Source of the DNA: Actinophytocola sp036555685
GTDB taxonomy: Bacteria > Actinomycetota > Actinomycetes > Mycobacteriales > Pseudonocardiaceae
Reading direction: 5' to 3'
Length of the DNA: 64,000 nt
Assembly: GCF_036555685.1 (NCBI RefSeq)
Contig: NZ_DATBKY010000306.1
Span: 1 to 64,000, forward strand
Both the position numbers and the translations under genes were made by a program. Below the pieces are notes generated by a model that was not told the DNA's origin, ran no database searches, and saw only the letters and a list, made by a program, of their open reading frames with translations. This document shows, one piece after another, positions 50,238 through 58,545 of the stretch; the stretch's first letter is position 1; every line of letters starts with the position of its first letter.

Positions 50238-51835
50238 CAGTCGTACATTCCTTCCACTGTCCACTTCTCGCCGGCCAGGACGAGCAGCAGGGCCGTCTGT
50301 GTGTCCTCTTCGGACTGGTCGGGGTCTTCGCGCTCCTCGAGCAGGACCTGGAGGCGGGTACGCCGGTGCGACTCGGCCCACCAGCGCTCGTCGGTCGGCC
50401 AGGGACCGGCCCAGGCGACGATGCGGCGCGGTGCTGCGCCCTCGATCGCCACCTGGGCCGGCGAGCCGGTCAGCTCGTCGCGGACGTTGATGTCCACCGG
50501 CCGGCCGAATGTGTCGGTCACCTTGGCGCGCAACGGTTTCATCGGCACGGTCGCCGGCGACGGGGCGGGCAGCACTCCCGGCCATGGCGCGGCGGGATCG
50601 GCGGCTGGACTGCGCTCGTCGCCCCACGGGACCAGGCGCACGCGCTCGGCCGGATCGCGTCCGCCACCCAGCACGGGGACGACCACCGCCTCGGGACCGC
50701 CGAGCAGACCCTGGACGTGGATCATGGCCCGGCCGGCGCGCTCGTCGGCCTCCGCACGACCCTCGCCGCGCCACAGGTCCAGCTGCAGCGCCGTGCCCTC
50801 GATGACCTCGACGGGCTCCAGGCGCAGCACCGTGACGCCGGCCGACAGGGTGGTGCCGCGCAGCCAGCCGTCCAGCTGCCAGCGCACCCGGTCGGCGATG
50901 CCGGACGGCGTGAGCGGCTCGGCGGCCCGCCAGACGCGCTCGCGCTCCTCACCGTGCGCGGTGGCCGCGTGGATGCCCAGGCGCGTGCAGGCCAGGCCGT
51001 GCACGGCAAGGCCGGCGTGCAGCCGTTCGGCCAGGATCTTGGCCACGAACGCCGCCGCGTCGACGCGCTCCACCGGAGGGTCGAGCACCTTGTCCACGGC
51101 GAGCTCGGGGGGCGGTCGGCGGCGGTCCGGCGGGCGTTCCTGGCCGCCGCGAGCCAGGCGGTGCGCGACGACGGCGTCGCCGCCGAACCGCGCGGAGACG
51201 TCGCGCTCGGGCACCGCCGCGAACGCGCCCAGCGTGCGCAAACCCAGGCGGCGCAACAGGTCCACCAGGTCGGCGCGATCCATCCCCTCGGACGGCCGGT
51301 GCAGCTCGCGCACGCTCAGCGGCGCGAGGAACTCCCGGCTCGCGCCCGGCTCGACGATGAGCCCGCGCCGCGCGGCGAGGATGGCGGCGAACAACCCGTC
51401 GGCGATGCCGACCTGGCACTCCGCGCCCGTGCGCAGCGCGACCTGGTCGATCAGCCGTTCGGCCGCTCCCTCCTCCCCGCCGAAGTAGCCGGCCGGGCCA
51501 CGGGCGGGCACCGCGACGATGCCCGGCCGAACTATCTCGACGCCGACCGCGAGCTCCTCGACCGCGGCGGCCACCGGTTCGAACAACCGCGCGTCCCGGT
51601 CGGGATCGTCGGCGAACACAACCAGCTCGGGGCAGCGCCCCTGGGCCTCGCGACGCCGCATGCCGCGCCGCACGCCCTCCGCCCGGGCAAGTGCGCTCGC
51701 GGCGACGACGAGATTGCCGGTGACCACCGCGATCGGCCGCCCGGGGAGGAGGGCAGCCGCCGCACCCGCGGCGGTCACCGGCCAGTCCGGGCACCACACG
51801 ACGAGCATCCGGTGTGGTGCCCCGACGTTGTTCAT
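50237..51835 (-). CDS. imuB: ImuB, inactive Y-family DNA polymerase-like mutasome subunit
   Basis: A 532-residue Y-family-like protein. The catalytic acidic residues of true Y polymerases are missing: the first motif reads VVWCPDWPVTAAG and the SIDE region reads VRPGIVAVPARGP. This is the signature of ImuB, a scaffold that brings DnaE2 to the beta clamp. A likely clamp-binding motif, QLDLWRG, is at about residue 350. The fingers/little-finger region (LRRLGLRTLGAFAAVPERDV) is retained. ATG 51835 is preceded by an imperfect SOS box. Its stop is coupled to the next gene. Confidence 0.93.
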   Translation of the reverse strand: MNNVGAPHRMLVVWCPDWPVTAAGAAAALLPGRPIAVVTGNLVVAASALARAEGVRRGMRRREAQGRCPELVVFADDPDRDARLFEPVAAAVEELAVGVEIVRPGIVAVPARGPAGYFGGEEGAAERLIDQVALRTGAECQVGIADGLFAAILAARRGLIVEPGASREFLAPLSVRELHRPSEGMDRADLVDLLRRLGLRTLGAFAAVPERDVSARFGGDAVVAHRLARGGQERPPDRRRPPPELAVDKVLDPPVERVDAAAFVAKILAERLHAGLAVHGLACTRLGIHAATAHGEERERVWRAAEPLTPSGIADRVRWQLDGWLRGTTLSAGVTVLRLEPVEVIEGTALQLDLWRGEGRAEADERAGRAMIHVQGLLGGPEAVVVPVLGGGRDPAERVRLVPWGDERSPAADPAAPWPGVLPAPSPATVPMKPLRAKVTDTFGRPVDINVRDELTGSPAQVAIEGAAPRRIVAWAGPWPTDERWWAESHRRTRLQVLLEEREDPDQSEEDTQTALLLVLAGEKWTVEGMYD

Positions 51836-51838
51836 GTT

Positions 51839-51854
51839 TCGAACGTACGAGCGA
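51839..51854. promoter_or_regulatory. Imperfect SOS box before imuB
   Basis: TCGAAC-GTAC-GAGCGA matches one half of the actinobacterial LexA box TCGAAC-N4-GTTCGA exactly and four of six bases of the other. It lies only three bases before the imuB start codon, within a 118-bp gap after imuA'. Confidence 0.45.
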
Positions 51855-51953
51855 TACGCGGCGCTGTCAAGCGGACTCTCAGCCAACTGCCAGGCAGGGC
51901 GAAACCCTTTGCTGCCAACAAGTTGACCGCCCGGCCCGGCACTCCTCGAACGC

Positions 51954-52643
51954 TCACGCGACACCCACCGGATCGGTCGCCGGCCGGGGTCGCAGAGCCG
52001 GCAACGCCGGGGCGATGCCGCCGCCGGGAGCGGGGAGCCGCAGGGTCGTCCGGACCGGCCGGGCGGCGGCGCCACGGCCCCGGGCCGTGACGGTGACTTC
52101 GCGGCCGGCGAGGTAGCCGGCGCCCTGCTCGATGCCGTCCCAGCGATAGCTCGCGCAGCGCAGCTCGAGGTCGGCGCCCGGCCAGGAGCCGACCGTCAGC
52201 AGGACCGCGCCGCGATGGCGGGCACGCGCGGACAGGCGCCTGGCCTGCGCGTCGCCGAGCCGCGCGCGCGGGGTGACGACGAGGTCCATCCCGTCGAGCA
52301 GGGCGGCGACCACCGCGGGCAGGTCCGCGCCGGGATGCCGGACCAGCGCGAGCCGGTCGACCGCGACACCCAGCTCGGCGGCGGCGAGCACGCCGAGGTC
52401 GGGCATGCCGACGACGGCCGCCCACGAGTCACCTGCCGTGGCTTCCGCGAGCAGGGCGAGCAGCAGCGACGTCGAGCCGTGCACGGACACCGTGCTGCCG
52501 CGCCGGAGCCCGCCCCACGGAAACAGCCCGGCAAGGTCGGTGTGCACGGGTAGCATCCGCACGCGGCCGGACGGCGCCTTGGCGAGGTCGCTGGCCACTC
52601 CCACCGCACCGGAAGTGGCCAGCGATGCACCCAACGCCGGCAT
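51954..52643 (-). CDS. imuA': ImuA', SulA/RecA-related mutasome subunit
   Basis: A 229-residue protein similar to mycobacterial ImuA', a distant RecA-fold protein with a lost Walker A motif (VSVHGSTSLLLALLAEA in its place). The pattern GLFPWGGLRRGSTVSV and VVGMPDLGVLAAAELGVAVDRLALVRHPG is typical. It interacts with ImuB in SOS mutagenesis. ATG 52643 is preceded by GGGGAGG. A perfect SOS box lies 50 bp upstream. The open frame upstream of ATG 52643 crosses that box and is not coding. Confidence 0.88.
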   Translation of the reverse strand: MPALGASLATSGAVGVASDLAKAPSGRVRMLPVHTDLAGLFPWGGLRRGSTVSVHGSTSLLLALLAEATAGDSWAAVVGMPDLGVLAAAELGVAVDRLALVRHPGADLPAVVAALLDGMDLVVTPRARLGDAQARRLSARARHRGAVLLTVGSWPGADLELRCASYRWDGIEQGAGYLAGREVTVTARGRGAAARPVRTTLRLPAPGGGIAPALPALRPRPATDPVGVA

Positions 52644-52692
52644 TCGCGCACACCTCCCCGCAACTCCGCACGCGCCGCGGGGAAGGCAGCAC

Positions 52693-52708
52693 TCGAACGC
52701 CTGTTCGA
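52693..52708. promoter_or_regulatory. Perfect SOS (LexA) box TCGAACGCCTGTTCGA
   Basis: An exact TCGAAC-N4-GTTCGA palindrome, the actinobacterial LexA operator, 50 bp upstream of imuA' on the promoter side. It predicts DNA-damage induction of the imuA'-imuB-dnaE2 genes. Confidence 0.9.
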
Positions 52709-52842
52709 TAGTACCAGAGAAGCGGGGGCAGGAACAGCCGAGCCTTCGGCACTGACCCGGCAGCCGGCGGTCGGCACGGCGGCGGCCCGCCGGGGTGTGC
52801 CCGCCGGCAAAAGTACCGGCGGGCACACGTCGCTCCGCGAGC

Positions 52843-54450
52843 TCAGGCGACCGGGACATCCCTCCTGCGGAACCCGGCCAGGCCGGCGACCCCGACCACC
52901 ACGGCGACCGCGAGCAGCCACACGAGCGGCGTCGCCGTGACGTCCGCGCCGGGAACCCGCGGAATGTGGGTGAACGGCGAGATGTCCAGCACCCACTGGT
53001 CGAGCTGCAATGCCGGGCCGACCAGCCCGATCAGCAGGCACACCGTGAGCGCCGCCCACGCCACCGCCGCCAGCCGCGGCAGCACGCCGAACAGCAGGAC
53101 GGTGACCGCCGAGAGCACCCACACGGCGGGCAGCTGCACCATCGCGCCGCCCAGCAGCCGGGGCAGCTCGCCGCCGACGTCGCGGACGTTCAGGCCGTGC
53201 GTCAGGCCCATCGCGACGCCTGCCGCGGCCAGCGTCACCGCCGGGCCGAGCAGCGAGAACAGCAGGTGGCTGCCGATCCAGCGCAGGCGGCCGACCGCCG
53301 TCGCCAGGACGGGCTCGGCTCGGCCGCTCACCTCCTCGTTGCGTGCCCGCAACATCGCCTGGATCGCGTAGGCGCCTGCGATCAGCCCGAACAGCCCGAG
53401 AATGCTGGCCAGGTAGCTGTTGATCAACCCGGTCGCGCCGCCCATGCGGGCGAACACGTCGCGGAGCTCCTGGTTGTCGCCGACGAGGTCCCCGACGCCC
53501 TCGGCGAGGTAGCCCAGGACGATGCCCAGCGCCACGAACCCGCCCACCCAGCCGGCGAGCAGGCTGCGGTGCAGCCGCCACGCGAGCCCGAACGGCGAGG
53601 ACAGCGCGGCCGACGCCGACGCCGGACCCGGCCGGGGCGGCAGCAGACCGGCGCCGACGTCGCGCCGTGCGGACAGGGCGATCGCCACGTATGCGAGCAG
53701 CGCGCTCACGACCACCACGAGCAGCGCCGGCCACCACGCGTTCTCGCCGTACGGGCGGATCCGCTGCACCCAGCCGATCGGCGAGAGCCAGGTCAGCCAG
53801 GCCAGCGGCCCGTCGGACATGGCGCTGATGTCGCCGACGATGCGCAGCACGTAGGTCACGCCGAGCGTGGTGATCGCGATCCCGCGCGCGTTGCCCGCGG
53901 CACCCGCCAGCTGCGCGGCCACCGCGCCGACCGCGGCGAAGATCCAGCCGGAGGCGGCCATCTCGAGCCCGAACGCCACCGAGCCCGCACCCGGCATGTC
54001 CTGGCCGGCCATGCCGCCGGCGAGGATCAGGCCCATCACCAGGTTGGCGCCGAACGTCGCGACCAGGGCGGCCGCGAGCGGCGCGTGGCGGCCGACGACC
54101 GTGGAACCGAGCAGCTCGCGGCGGCCGGTGTCCTCCTCGGTCCGGGTGTGCCGGATGACCGTGAGGATGCTGACGATCCCGATGATCACGGGCAGGAAAC
54201 CGGCGCGCCATGCGACGAGCTCGCCGAGCCCGGAGCCGTGCAGCCCGCCGTACAGCGCCACGAAGCCCGCGTTGTTCGCGCTGGTCGTGGCGTACCGCAG
54301 GCGGCCGGCGGCGTCCGGGAACAGCTCGTCGATCGCGGTCACGTAGGACAGCGGGATGAGGCCGAGGAACAGCACCCACAGCGGCATGATGACGCGGTCA
54401 CGCCGAAGGATGAGCCGGACCAGCTTTCCGGTGCCGGTCAGGGTGGTCAT
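52843..54450 (-). CDS. ABC transporter permease (ABC-2-like, duplicated)
   Basis: A 535-residue integral membrane protein with about twelve hydrophobic segments in two halves, as in actinobacterial exporter permeases of the tetronasin/anthracycline group (LLGSTVVGRHAPLAAALVATFG in the first half; the same pattern, AEPVLATAVGRLRWIGSHLLF, in the second). The start ATG 54450 overlaps the ATPase stop (ATGA). It probably exports a hydrophobic compound or drug under control of the TetR gene upstream. Confidence 0.9.
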   Translation of the reverse strand: MTTLTGTGKLVRLILRRDRVIMPLWVLFLGLIPLSYVTAIDELFPDAAGRLRYATTSANNAGFVALYGGLHGSGLGELVAWRAGFLPVIIGIVSILTVIRHTRTEEDTGRRELLGSTVVGRHAPLAAALVATFGANLVMGLILAGGMAGQDMPGAGSVAFGLEMAASGWIFAAVGAVAAQLAGAAGNARGIAITTLGVTYVLRIVGDISAMSDGPLAWLTWLSPIGWVQRIRPYGENAWWPALLVVVVSALLAYVAIALSARRDVGAGLLPPRPGPASASAALSSPFGLAWRLHRSLLAGWVGGFVALGIVLGYLAEGVGDLVGDNQELRDVFARMGGATGLINSYLASILGLFGLIAGAYAIQAMLRARNEEVSGRAEPVLATAVGRLRWIGSHLLFSLLGPAVTLAAAGVAMGLTHGLNVRDVGGELPRLLGGAMVQLPAVWVLSAVTVLLFGVLPRLAAVAWAALTVCLLIGLVGPALQLDQWVLDISPFTHIPRVPGADVTATPLVWLLAVAVVVGVAGLAGFRRRDVPVA

Positions 54451-55367
54451 CGCACGGCCTCCAGCGCCGTGCCACGGTCGTAGTGGCGGAGGAACAGCTC
54501 CTCGAGCGTCGGCGGCTGGCTCACGAGGCTGCGCACGCCGGCTTCGGTCAGGCGGTGCAGGACCGCGTCCAGCGAGTCGGTGTCGACGTCGAGCTTGATC
54601 CGCGTCCCGTCGTCCTTCAGGTCGTGCACGCCGGGCAGGTCGGCCAGGCCCGCGACCGGGCGCGCGAGCTCGGCCTGGATGTTCGTGCGGGTGAGGTGGC
54701 GCAGGTCGGCGAGCGTGCCGGTCTCCACGGCGCGACCGTCGCGGATGATCGTGAGCCGGTCGCAGAGCGCCTCGACCTCGGCGAGGATGTGGCTGGAGAG
54801 CAGCACCGTGCGGTCGCCGCGGCGCTTCTCCTCGCGGATCTCCTCGCGGAAGACCTCCTCCATCAACGGGTCCAGGCCCGACGTCGGCTCGTCGAGCAGC
54901 AGCAGCTCCACATCGGACGCGAGGGCGGCGACGAGCGCGACCTTCTGCCGGTTGCCCTTGGAGTAGCTGCGGCCCTTCTTGCGCGGGTCGAGGTCGAAGC
55001 GTTCGAGCAGGTGGTCGCGGCGCTTGCGGTCGAGCCCGCCGCGCAGCCGGCCGAGCAGGTCGATCACCTCGCCGCCGGTCAGGTTGGGCCAGAGCGTGAC
55101 GTCCCCGGGCACGTACGCGAGCCTGCGATGCAGCTCGGTCGCACCGCCCCACGGGTCGCCGTCCAGCAGCCGTACGGTGCCGGCGTCGGCGCGCATCAGG
55201 CCGAGCAGGATCCGGATCGTCGTGGACTTCCCCGCGCCGTTCGGGCCGAGGAAGCCGTGCACCTCGCCGGTGCGGACGGCCAGGTCGAGGCCGTCCAGCG
55301 CACGCGTCGGGCCGAACGTCTTGACCAGTCCGGCCGCCGAGATGGCGTCGGTAATGATGCCGGTCAT
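54447..55367 (-). CDS. ABC transporter ATP-binding protein (drug-export type)
   Basis: A 306-residue ATPase of the DrrA-like class. It shows Walker A GPNGAGKST, a variant signature SYSKGNRQKVALVAALAS, Walker B LLLLDEPTSGLDPLM and the switch His in LLSSHILAEVEAL. A C-terminal extension of about 85 residues with DLKDDGTRIKLDVD follows, as in exporter ATPases. It is coupled by four-base overlaps to the TetR gene upstream and the permease downstream. Confidence 0.93.
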   Translation of the reverse strand: MTGIITDAISAAGLVKTFGPTRALDGLDLAVRTGEVHGFLGPNGAGKSTTIRILLGLMRADAGTVRLLDGDPWGGATELHRRLAYVPGDVTLWPNLTGGEVIDLLGRLRGGLDRKRRDHLLERFDLDPRKKGRSYSKGNRQKVALVAALASDVELLLLDEPTSGLDPLMEEVFREEIREEKRRGDRTVLLSSHILAEVEALCDRLTIIRDGRAVETGTLADLRHLTRTNIQAELARPVAGLADLPGVHDLKDDGTRIKLDVDTDSLDAVLHRLTEAGVRSLVSQPPTLEELFLRHYDRGTALEAVR

Positions 55368-56011
55368 CGTGGTTCTCCCCTTTCTTGTTTCGCCAACCCG
55401 GCCCGCAGCTTCGCGGCCTCCTGCCGGGTGAGCAGCGGGTTCGAGTAGGCGTGCAGCAAGGTCTCGGACAGCGCCAGGTCGCCCTCGGACGTGGTGAGGT
55501 CGACGCCCATCGCGCGCGACAGGTGCGGGAAGAGGATGGGGACGCCGAGCGCCATCGCGGTGATCACCGCCGCCCAGTGCCGGACGTTCACCTCGGACGC
55601 CTCCGGGTTCGCCTTCACGTAGTCGGCGAGCCATTGCTCCGTCATCCCGACCATCTCGTCGAACAGCACGCCCGCGCCCCCCTCGGCCAGCGACCGGGTG
55701 AGGTATCGCGAATGGGGCAGCATCGACGACCGGGCGGCGGCGACGTAGTTGCTGATCTCGCCGGCTCGCATGTCCGCCACGGCCTGGTCGTTGAGCCGCC
55801 GGATCGTCCGCACGAGCCACTCGTCACAGGCATCGCGCAGCGCCTGCTTCGAGCCGAAGTGATGGCGCACCAGCCCGGACGAGACGCCTGCCGTCTCGGC
55901 GATGCCACGGATCGTGGCCCGCTCGAAGCCGTGCTCCGCGAAGTGCCGCATGGCCGCGTCGCGGATGCGGGCGCGGGCGGTGAGGTCCTCGGGGTCCGGT
56001 GCGGTCGCCAT
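55364..56011 (-). CDS. TetR-family transcriptional regulator
   Basis: A 215-residue TetR protein. The HTH occupies residues 14-58 (AAMRHFAEHGFERATIRGIAETAGVSSGLVRHHFGSK) and an all-helical ligand domain follows. ATG 56011 has AGGAG close by; upstream frame extension is not supported. Its stop overlaps the ATPase start (ATGA), so repressor and exporter form one operon. A palindromic operator candidate lies 47 bp upstream. Confidence 0.94.
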   Translation of the reverse strand: MATAPDPEDLTARARIRDAAMRHFAEHGFERATIRGIAETAGVSSGLVRHHFGSKQALRDACDEWLVRTIRRLNDQAVADMRAGEISNYVAAARSSMLPHSRYLTRSLAEGGAGVLFDEMVGMTEQWLADYVKANPEASEVNVRHWAAVITAMALGVPILFPHLSRAMGVDLTTSEGDLALSETLLHAYSNPLLTRQEAAKLRAGLAKQERGEPR

Positions 56012-56026
56012 GTGCTCCTGTCCCGT

Positions 56027-56073
56027 CGTGTAGCTGACTACTCGAACGACTAGGAGACTACACGCACGTGTAG
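56027..56073. promoter_or_regulatory. Putative TetR operator CTACACG-N2-CGTGTAG plus distal half-site
   Basis: Perfect seven-base arms at 56058-56064 and 56067-56073 with a two-base centre. A further copy of CGTGTAG lies at 56027-56033, and it is inverted relative to CTACACG. The GACTA motif also recurs between them. The location just upstream of the tetR-ABC operon suits an autoregulatory operator. Confidence 0.65.
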
Positions 56074-56283
56074 GACGCTGCATAGGTGAGCAGCGGCCGA
56101 GCGCATCGACCCGGCCGATCCTTGGCCGATGTACTCACCTGCGCACGAATCCGGTTGGTGAACTTGTCACAAGATGAGCAAGGTGTCAGTTTGTTGCGTT
56201 CTGGTGACACATTTGCGGCTCACGATCCGATAAGCCGAATGCCACCCCTCTACGGCGCGTGGTGGCGGCGAGGAGTTGTGCAC

Positions 56284-57531
56284 ATGACGGTCGAGACCCG
56301 GCTGGACGGAAGTGTCCTGCCACGGCGCCTCGCCGACATCCTGCGCCCCGAGCTCGCCAGCCTCGCGACCGAGATCGTCGACGAGATCCGCGCCAAGATC
56401 CCCGCGTACGCGCGCCCGCTCGACGGCCCGTACGGCAAGTCCATCCGCGCCGGGGTGCAGCACGCGACGAGCCTGTTCATCGAGCAGATCGCCGACCCGG
56501 AGACGTCGGCGCAGAAGTGCTACGAGGTGCACCACAAGCTCGGCCAGAACGAGATGCGCGAGGGCCGCAGCCTCGACGAGCTGCAGGCGGCGTACCGCGT
56601 CGGCGCGCGGGTGTCGTGGCGGCGGATCATGCGCGTGGGCAAGCGGAACGGGCTGTCGTCGACGGTGATGTCGCAGCTCGCCGACGCGGTGTTCGCGTAC
56701 ATGGACAAGCTCGCGTCGATCGCGCTGGACGGCTACCTCGAGGCGAAGGCCACGTCCGCGGGTGCGCTCGAGACGTGGCGCCGCCGGCTGCTCGGGATGA
56801 TCCTGCAGACGCCACCGGCGCCGGCCGCGGCGATCGGTGAGCTGGCGCAGCTGATCGGCTGGGCGGTGCCGGAGAAGGTGTCGCCGGTCGCGGTGCAGGC
56901 GCTGCCCGGCTCGGGACACAACCAGCGCAAGCCGACCCTCGACCCGGACGTGCTCGCCGATCTCGACGGGCTCGAGCCGCGGCTGCTCGTGCCGGGCGAC
57001 GTGACCGACGCGCGGCTGGAACGGATTCGCGTGGCGCTGCCGCAGTGCCGGATCTCGGTCGGCCCGTCGGTGCGGCTGGACGCGGCGACGCACGCGCTGC
57101 GGTGGGCGCGCAAGGCGCTGACGCTCGCGCAGCACGGCGTGATCGCGGACGGGCTGGTCATCCGCGGCGACCGGTATCTGTCCACTGTGCTCGTGCACGC
57201 CGACGACCGGCTGCTGGCGACGCTGCGGGAGCGGTTGCTCGCGCCGCTGCGGGGGCTGACCGCAAAGCAGCGGGAGCGGATGCTGGAGACGTTGCGGGCG
57301 TGGCTGGACACGCAGGCCAGCGTGCCGGACATGGCCGGGCAGCTCGGCGTGCATCCGCAGACGGTGCGATACCGGATGCGGCAGCTGGAGCAGACGCTCG
57401 GCGAGGCGCTGCACGATCCGCTGCGCCGCTTCGAGCTGGAGCTGGTGTTGCGGGCGACGCCGGCCGGCCGGGCGATGAAACGCCGTACCACGTCGGATGT
57501 CGTGCTCCCGGCACAACGCGAACGGCGGTGA
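56284..57531 (+). CDS. PucR/CdaR-like helix-turn-helix regulator
   Basis: A 415-residue cytoplasmic regulator. Its all-helical N-terminal half resembles the RsbRD-N/GGDEF-like sensor part of PucR-type activators (HKLGQNEMREGRSLDELQAAYRVGARVSW). The C-terminus carries the PucR HTH (MAGQLGVHPQTVRYRMRQLEQTLG, residues 353-376). ATG 56284 has GAGGAG eight bases upstream. It is monocistronic and divergent from the tetR operon. No target is apparent nearby. A terminator hairpin overlaps its stop. Confidence 0.9.
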   Translation: MTVETRLDGSVLPRRLADILRPELASLATEIVDEIRAKIPAYARPLDGPYGKSIRAGVQHATSLFIEQIADPETSAQKCYEVHHKLGQNEMREGRSLDELQAAYRVGARVSWRRIMRVGKRNGLSSTVMSQLADAVFAYMDKLASIALDGYLEAKATSAGALETWRRRLLGMILQTPPAPAAAIGELAQLIGWAVPEKVSPVAVQALPGSGHNQRKPTLDPDVLADLDGLEPRLLVPGDVTDARLERIRVALPQCRISVGPSVRLDAATHALRWARKALTLAQHGVIADGLVIRGDRYLSTVLVHADDRLLATLRERLLAPLRGLTAKQRERMLETLRAWLDTQASVPDMAGQLGVHPQTVRYRMRQLEQTLGEALHDPLRRFELELVLRATPAGRAMKRRTTSDVVLPAQRERR

Positions 57532-57570
57532 CGACGCCTTCACCGCGTCGGGTACGGCGAAGGCGTCGTC
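57530..57570. terminator. Bidirectional hairpin after the PucR-like gene
   Basis: Twelve-base perfect arms GACGACGCCTTC (57530-57541) and GAAGGCGTCGTC (57559-57570) with a 17-base loop between convergent genes. There is no U-tract. It marks the end of the mce transcription unit on the minus strand. Confidence 0.8.
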
Positions 57571-57583
57571 GGGAACCGGCGGT

Positions 57584-58525
57584 CTACGCCCCGGCCGCGT
57601 GCCAGCGGTCGGCCAACTGCCGGCCCTGGGTCGGCACGTACGCCCGCGGGTTGGCGAAGCCGCCGAGGGTGAACCCGGTGCCGTCGAGCACGAGGCTGTT
57701 CGACCCGGCCGGTGAGGGCAGGCCCTGCCGCGCGTTCACGACGGAGTCGATGAGCCCGAACAGCCCGCAGTTGCGGGCCTTCGGTACGGCGAACGTGCGG
57801 TCGGCCACGGCCGCGCCGGACAGCACGGTGTTGTTCATCTCGCCCGCCGGGTTCGGCGTGCCGTCGGCGTCGTAGCGCATGAGCCGCACGGCCGGCTGCG
57901 ACTGGTTGGCCACCTTCAGCACCATCGGGTCGCTGCCGGCGCCGATGTAGCAGTTCCGGTCCAGGAACGGGTTCTGCAGGTGGATCTTCACCGGCAGCGT
58001 CATGATCGGCCGGCCCGTGGTGACGGCCGCGGCGAGGTCGAAGTCCGTCACCGGCCCCGCCGGCTCCAGCGTCGCGGTCACGGTGTTCAACGGGCTGCCG
58101 ACGACCGCGTCGCAGATCTCGGAGATCACCGGGATGTCGCTCGGGCACATCAGCCCGAGCAGGCCGCCGGGAACGACGATCGGGTCGCCGGACAGGCCGC
58201 CGTTGGCCGGCAGCACGAGCGAGTACGTGCCGCCCTGGTTCAGCATGCCGAACGACAGGTCGACCTTGCCGACCGGCATCGTGGTGCCGCCCATCGTGAT
58301 CGTGCCACCGGGCGAGCCGCCGCCGAGGCACGCCGCGACGACGCTCGCGCCGTCCGCGGCGAGCATGGCCGGGTCGTCCACCGGGCACCCGCTCAGGGCG
58401 GCCCACTCGCCGGCGAGCGGGTCGGCGGTCGCGGCGGCGGGGGTGGCGAGCGCGGTACCGGTCCCGAGCACGACCACCGCCATGCCGGTGACCAGCTGTC
58501 TGCGGAACCGCCGTAATCCGATCAT
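57584..58525 (-). CDS. Secreted protein of unknown function, mce-linked
   Basis: A 313-residue exported protein. The signal peptide (residues 1-35, RRFRRQLVTGMAVVVLGTGTALA) is followed by a beta-rich domain with several cysteines (SGCPVDDPAM, VVAACLGG, LMCPSDIPVISEICDAVVG, NCYIGAGSDP, NCGLFG), likely paired outside the cell. ATG 58525 has AAGGAG upstream. It lies 20 bp after the DUF6801-type gene. Similar proteins occur beside mce operons in Pseudonocardiales as I recall, but no function is known. Confidence 0.8.
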   Translation of the reverse strand: MIGLRRFRRQLVTGMAVVVLGTGTALATPAAATADPLAGEWAALSGCPVDDPAMLAADGASVVAACLGGGSPGGTITMGGTTMPVGKVDLSFGMLNQGGTYSLVLPANGGLSGDPIVVPGGLLGLMCPSDIPVISEICDAVVGSPLNTVTATLEPAGPVTDFDLAAAVTTGRPIMTLPVKIHLQNPFLDRNCYIGAGSDPMVLKVANQSQPAVRLMRYDADGTPNPAGEMNNTVLSGAAVADRTFAVPKARNCGLFGLIDSVVNARQGLPSPAGSNSLVLDGTGFTLGGFANPRAYVPTQGRQLADRWHAAGA

Positions 58526-58545
58526 CGAGACTCCTTCCGTCCTGC

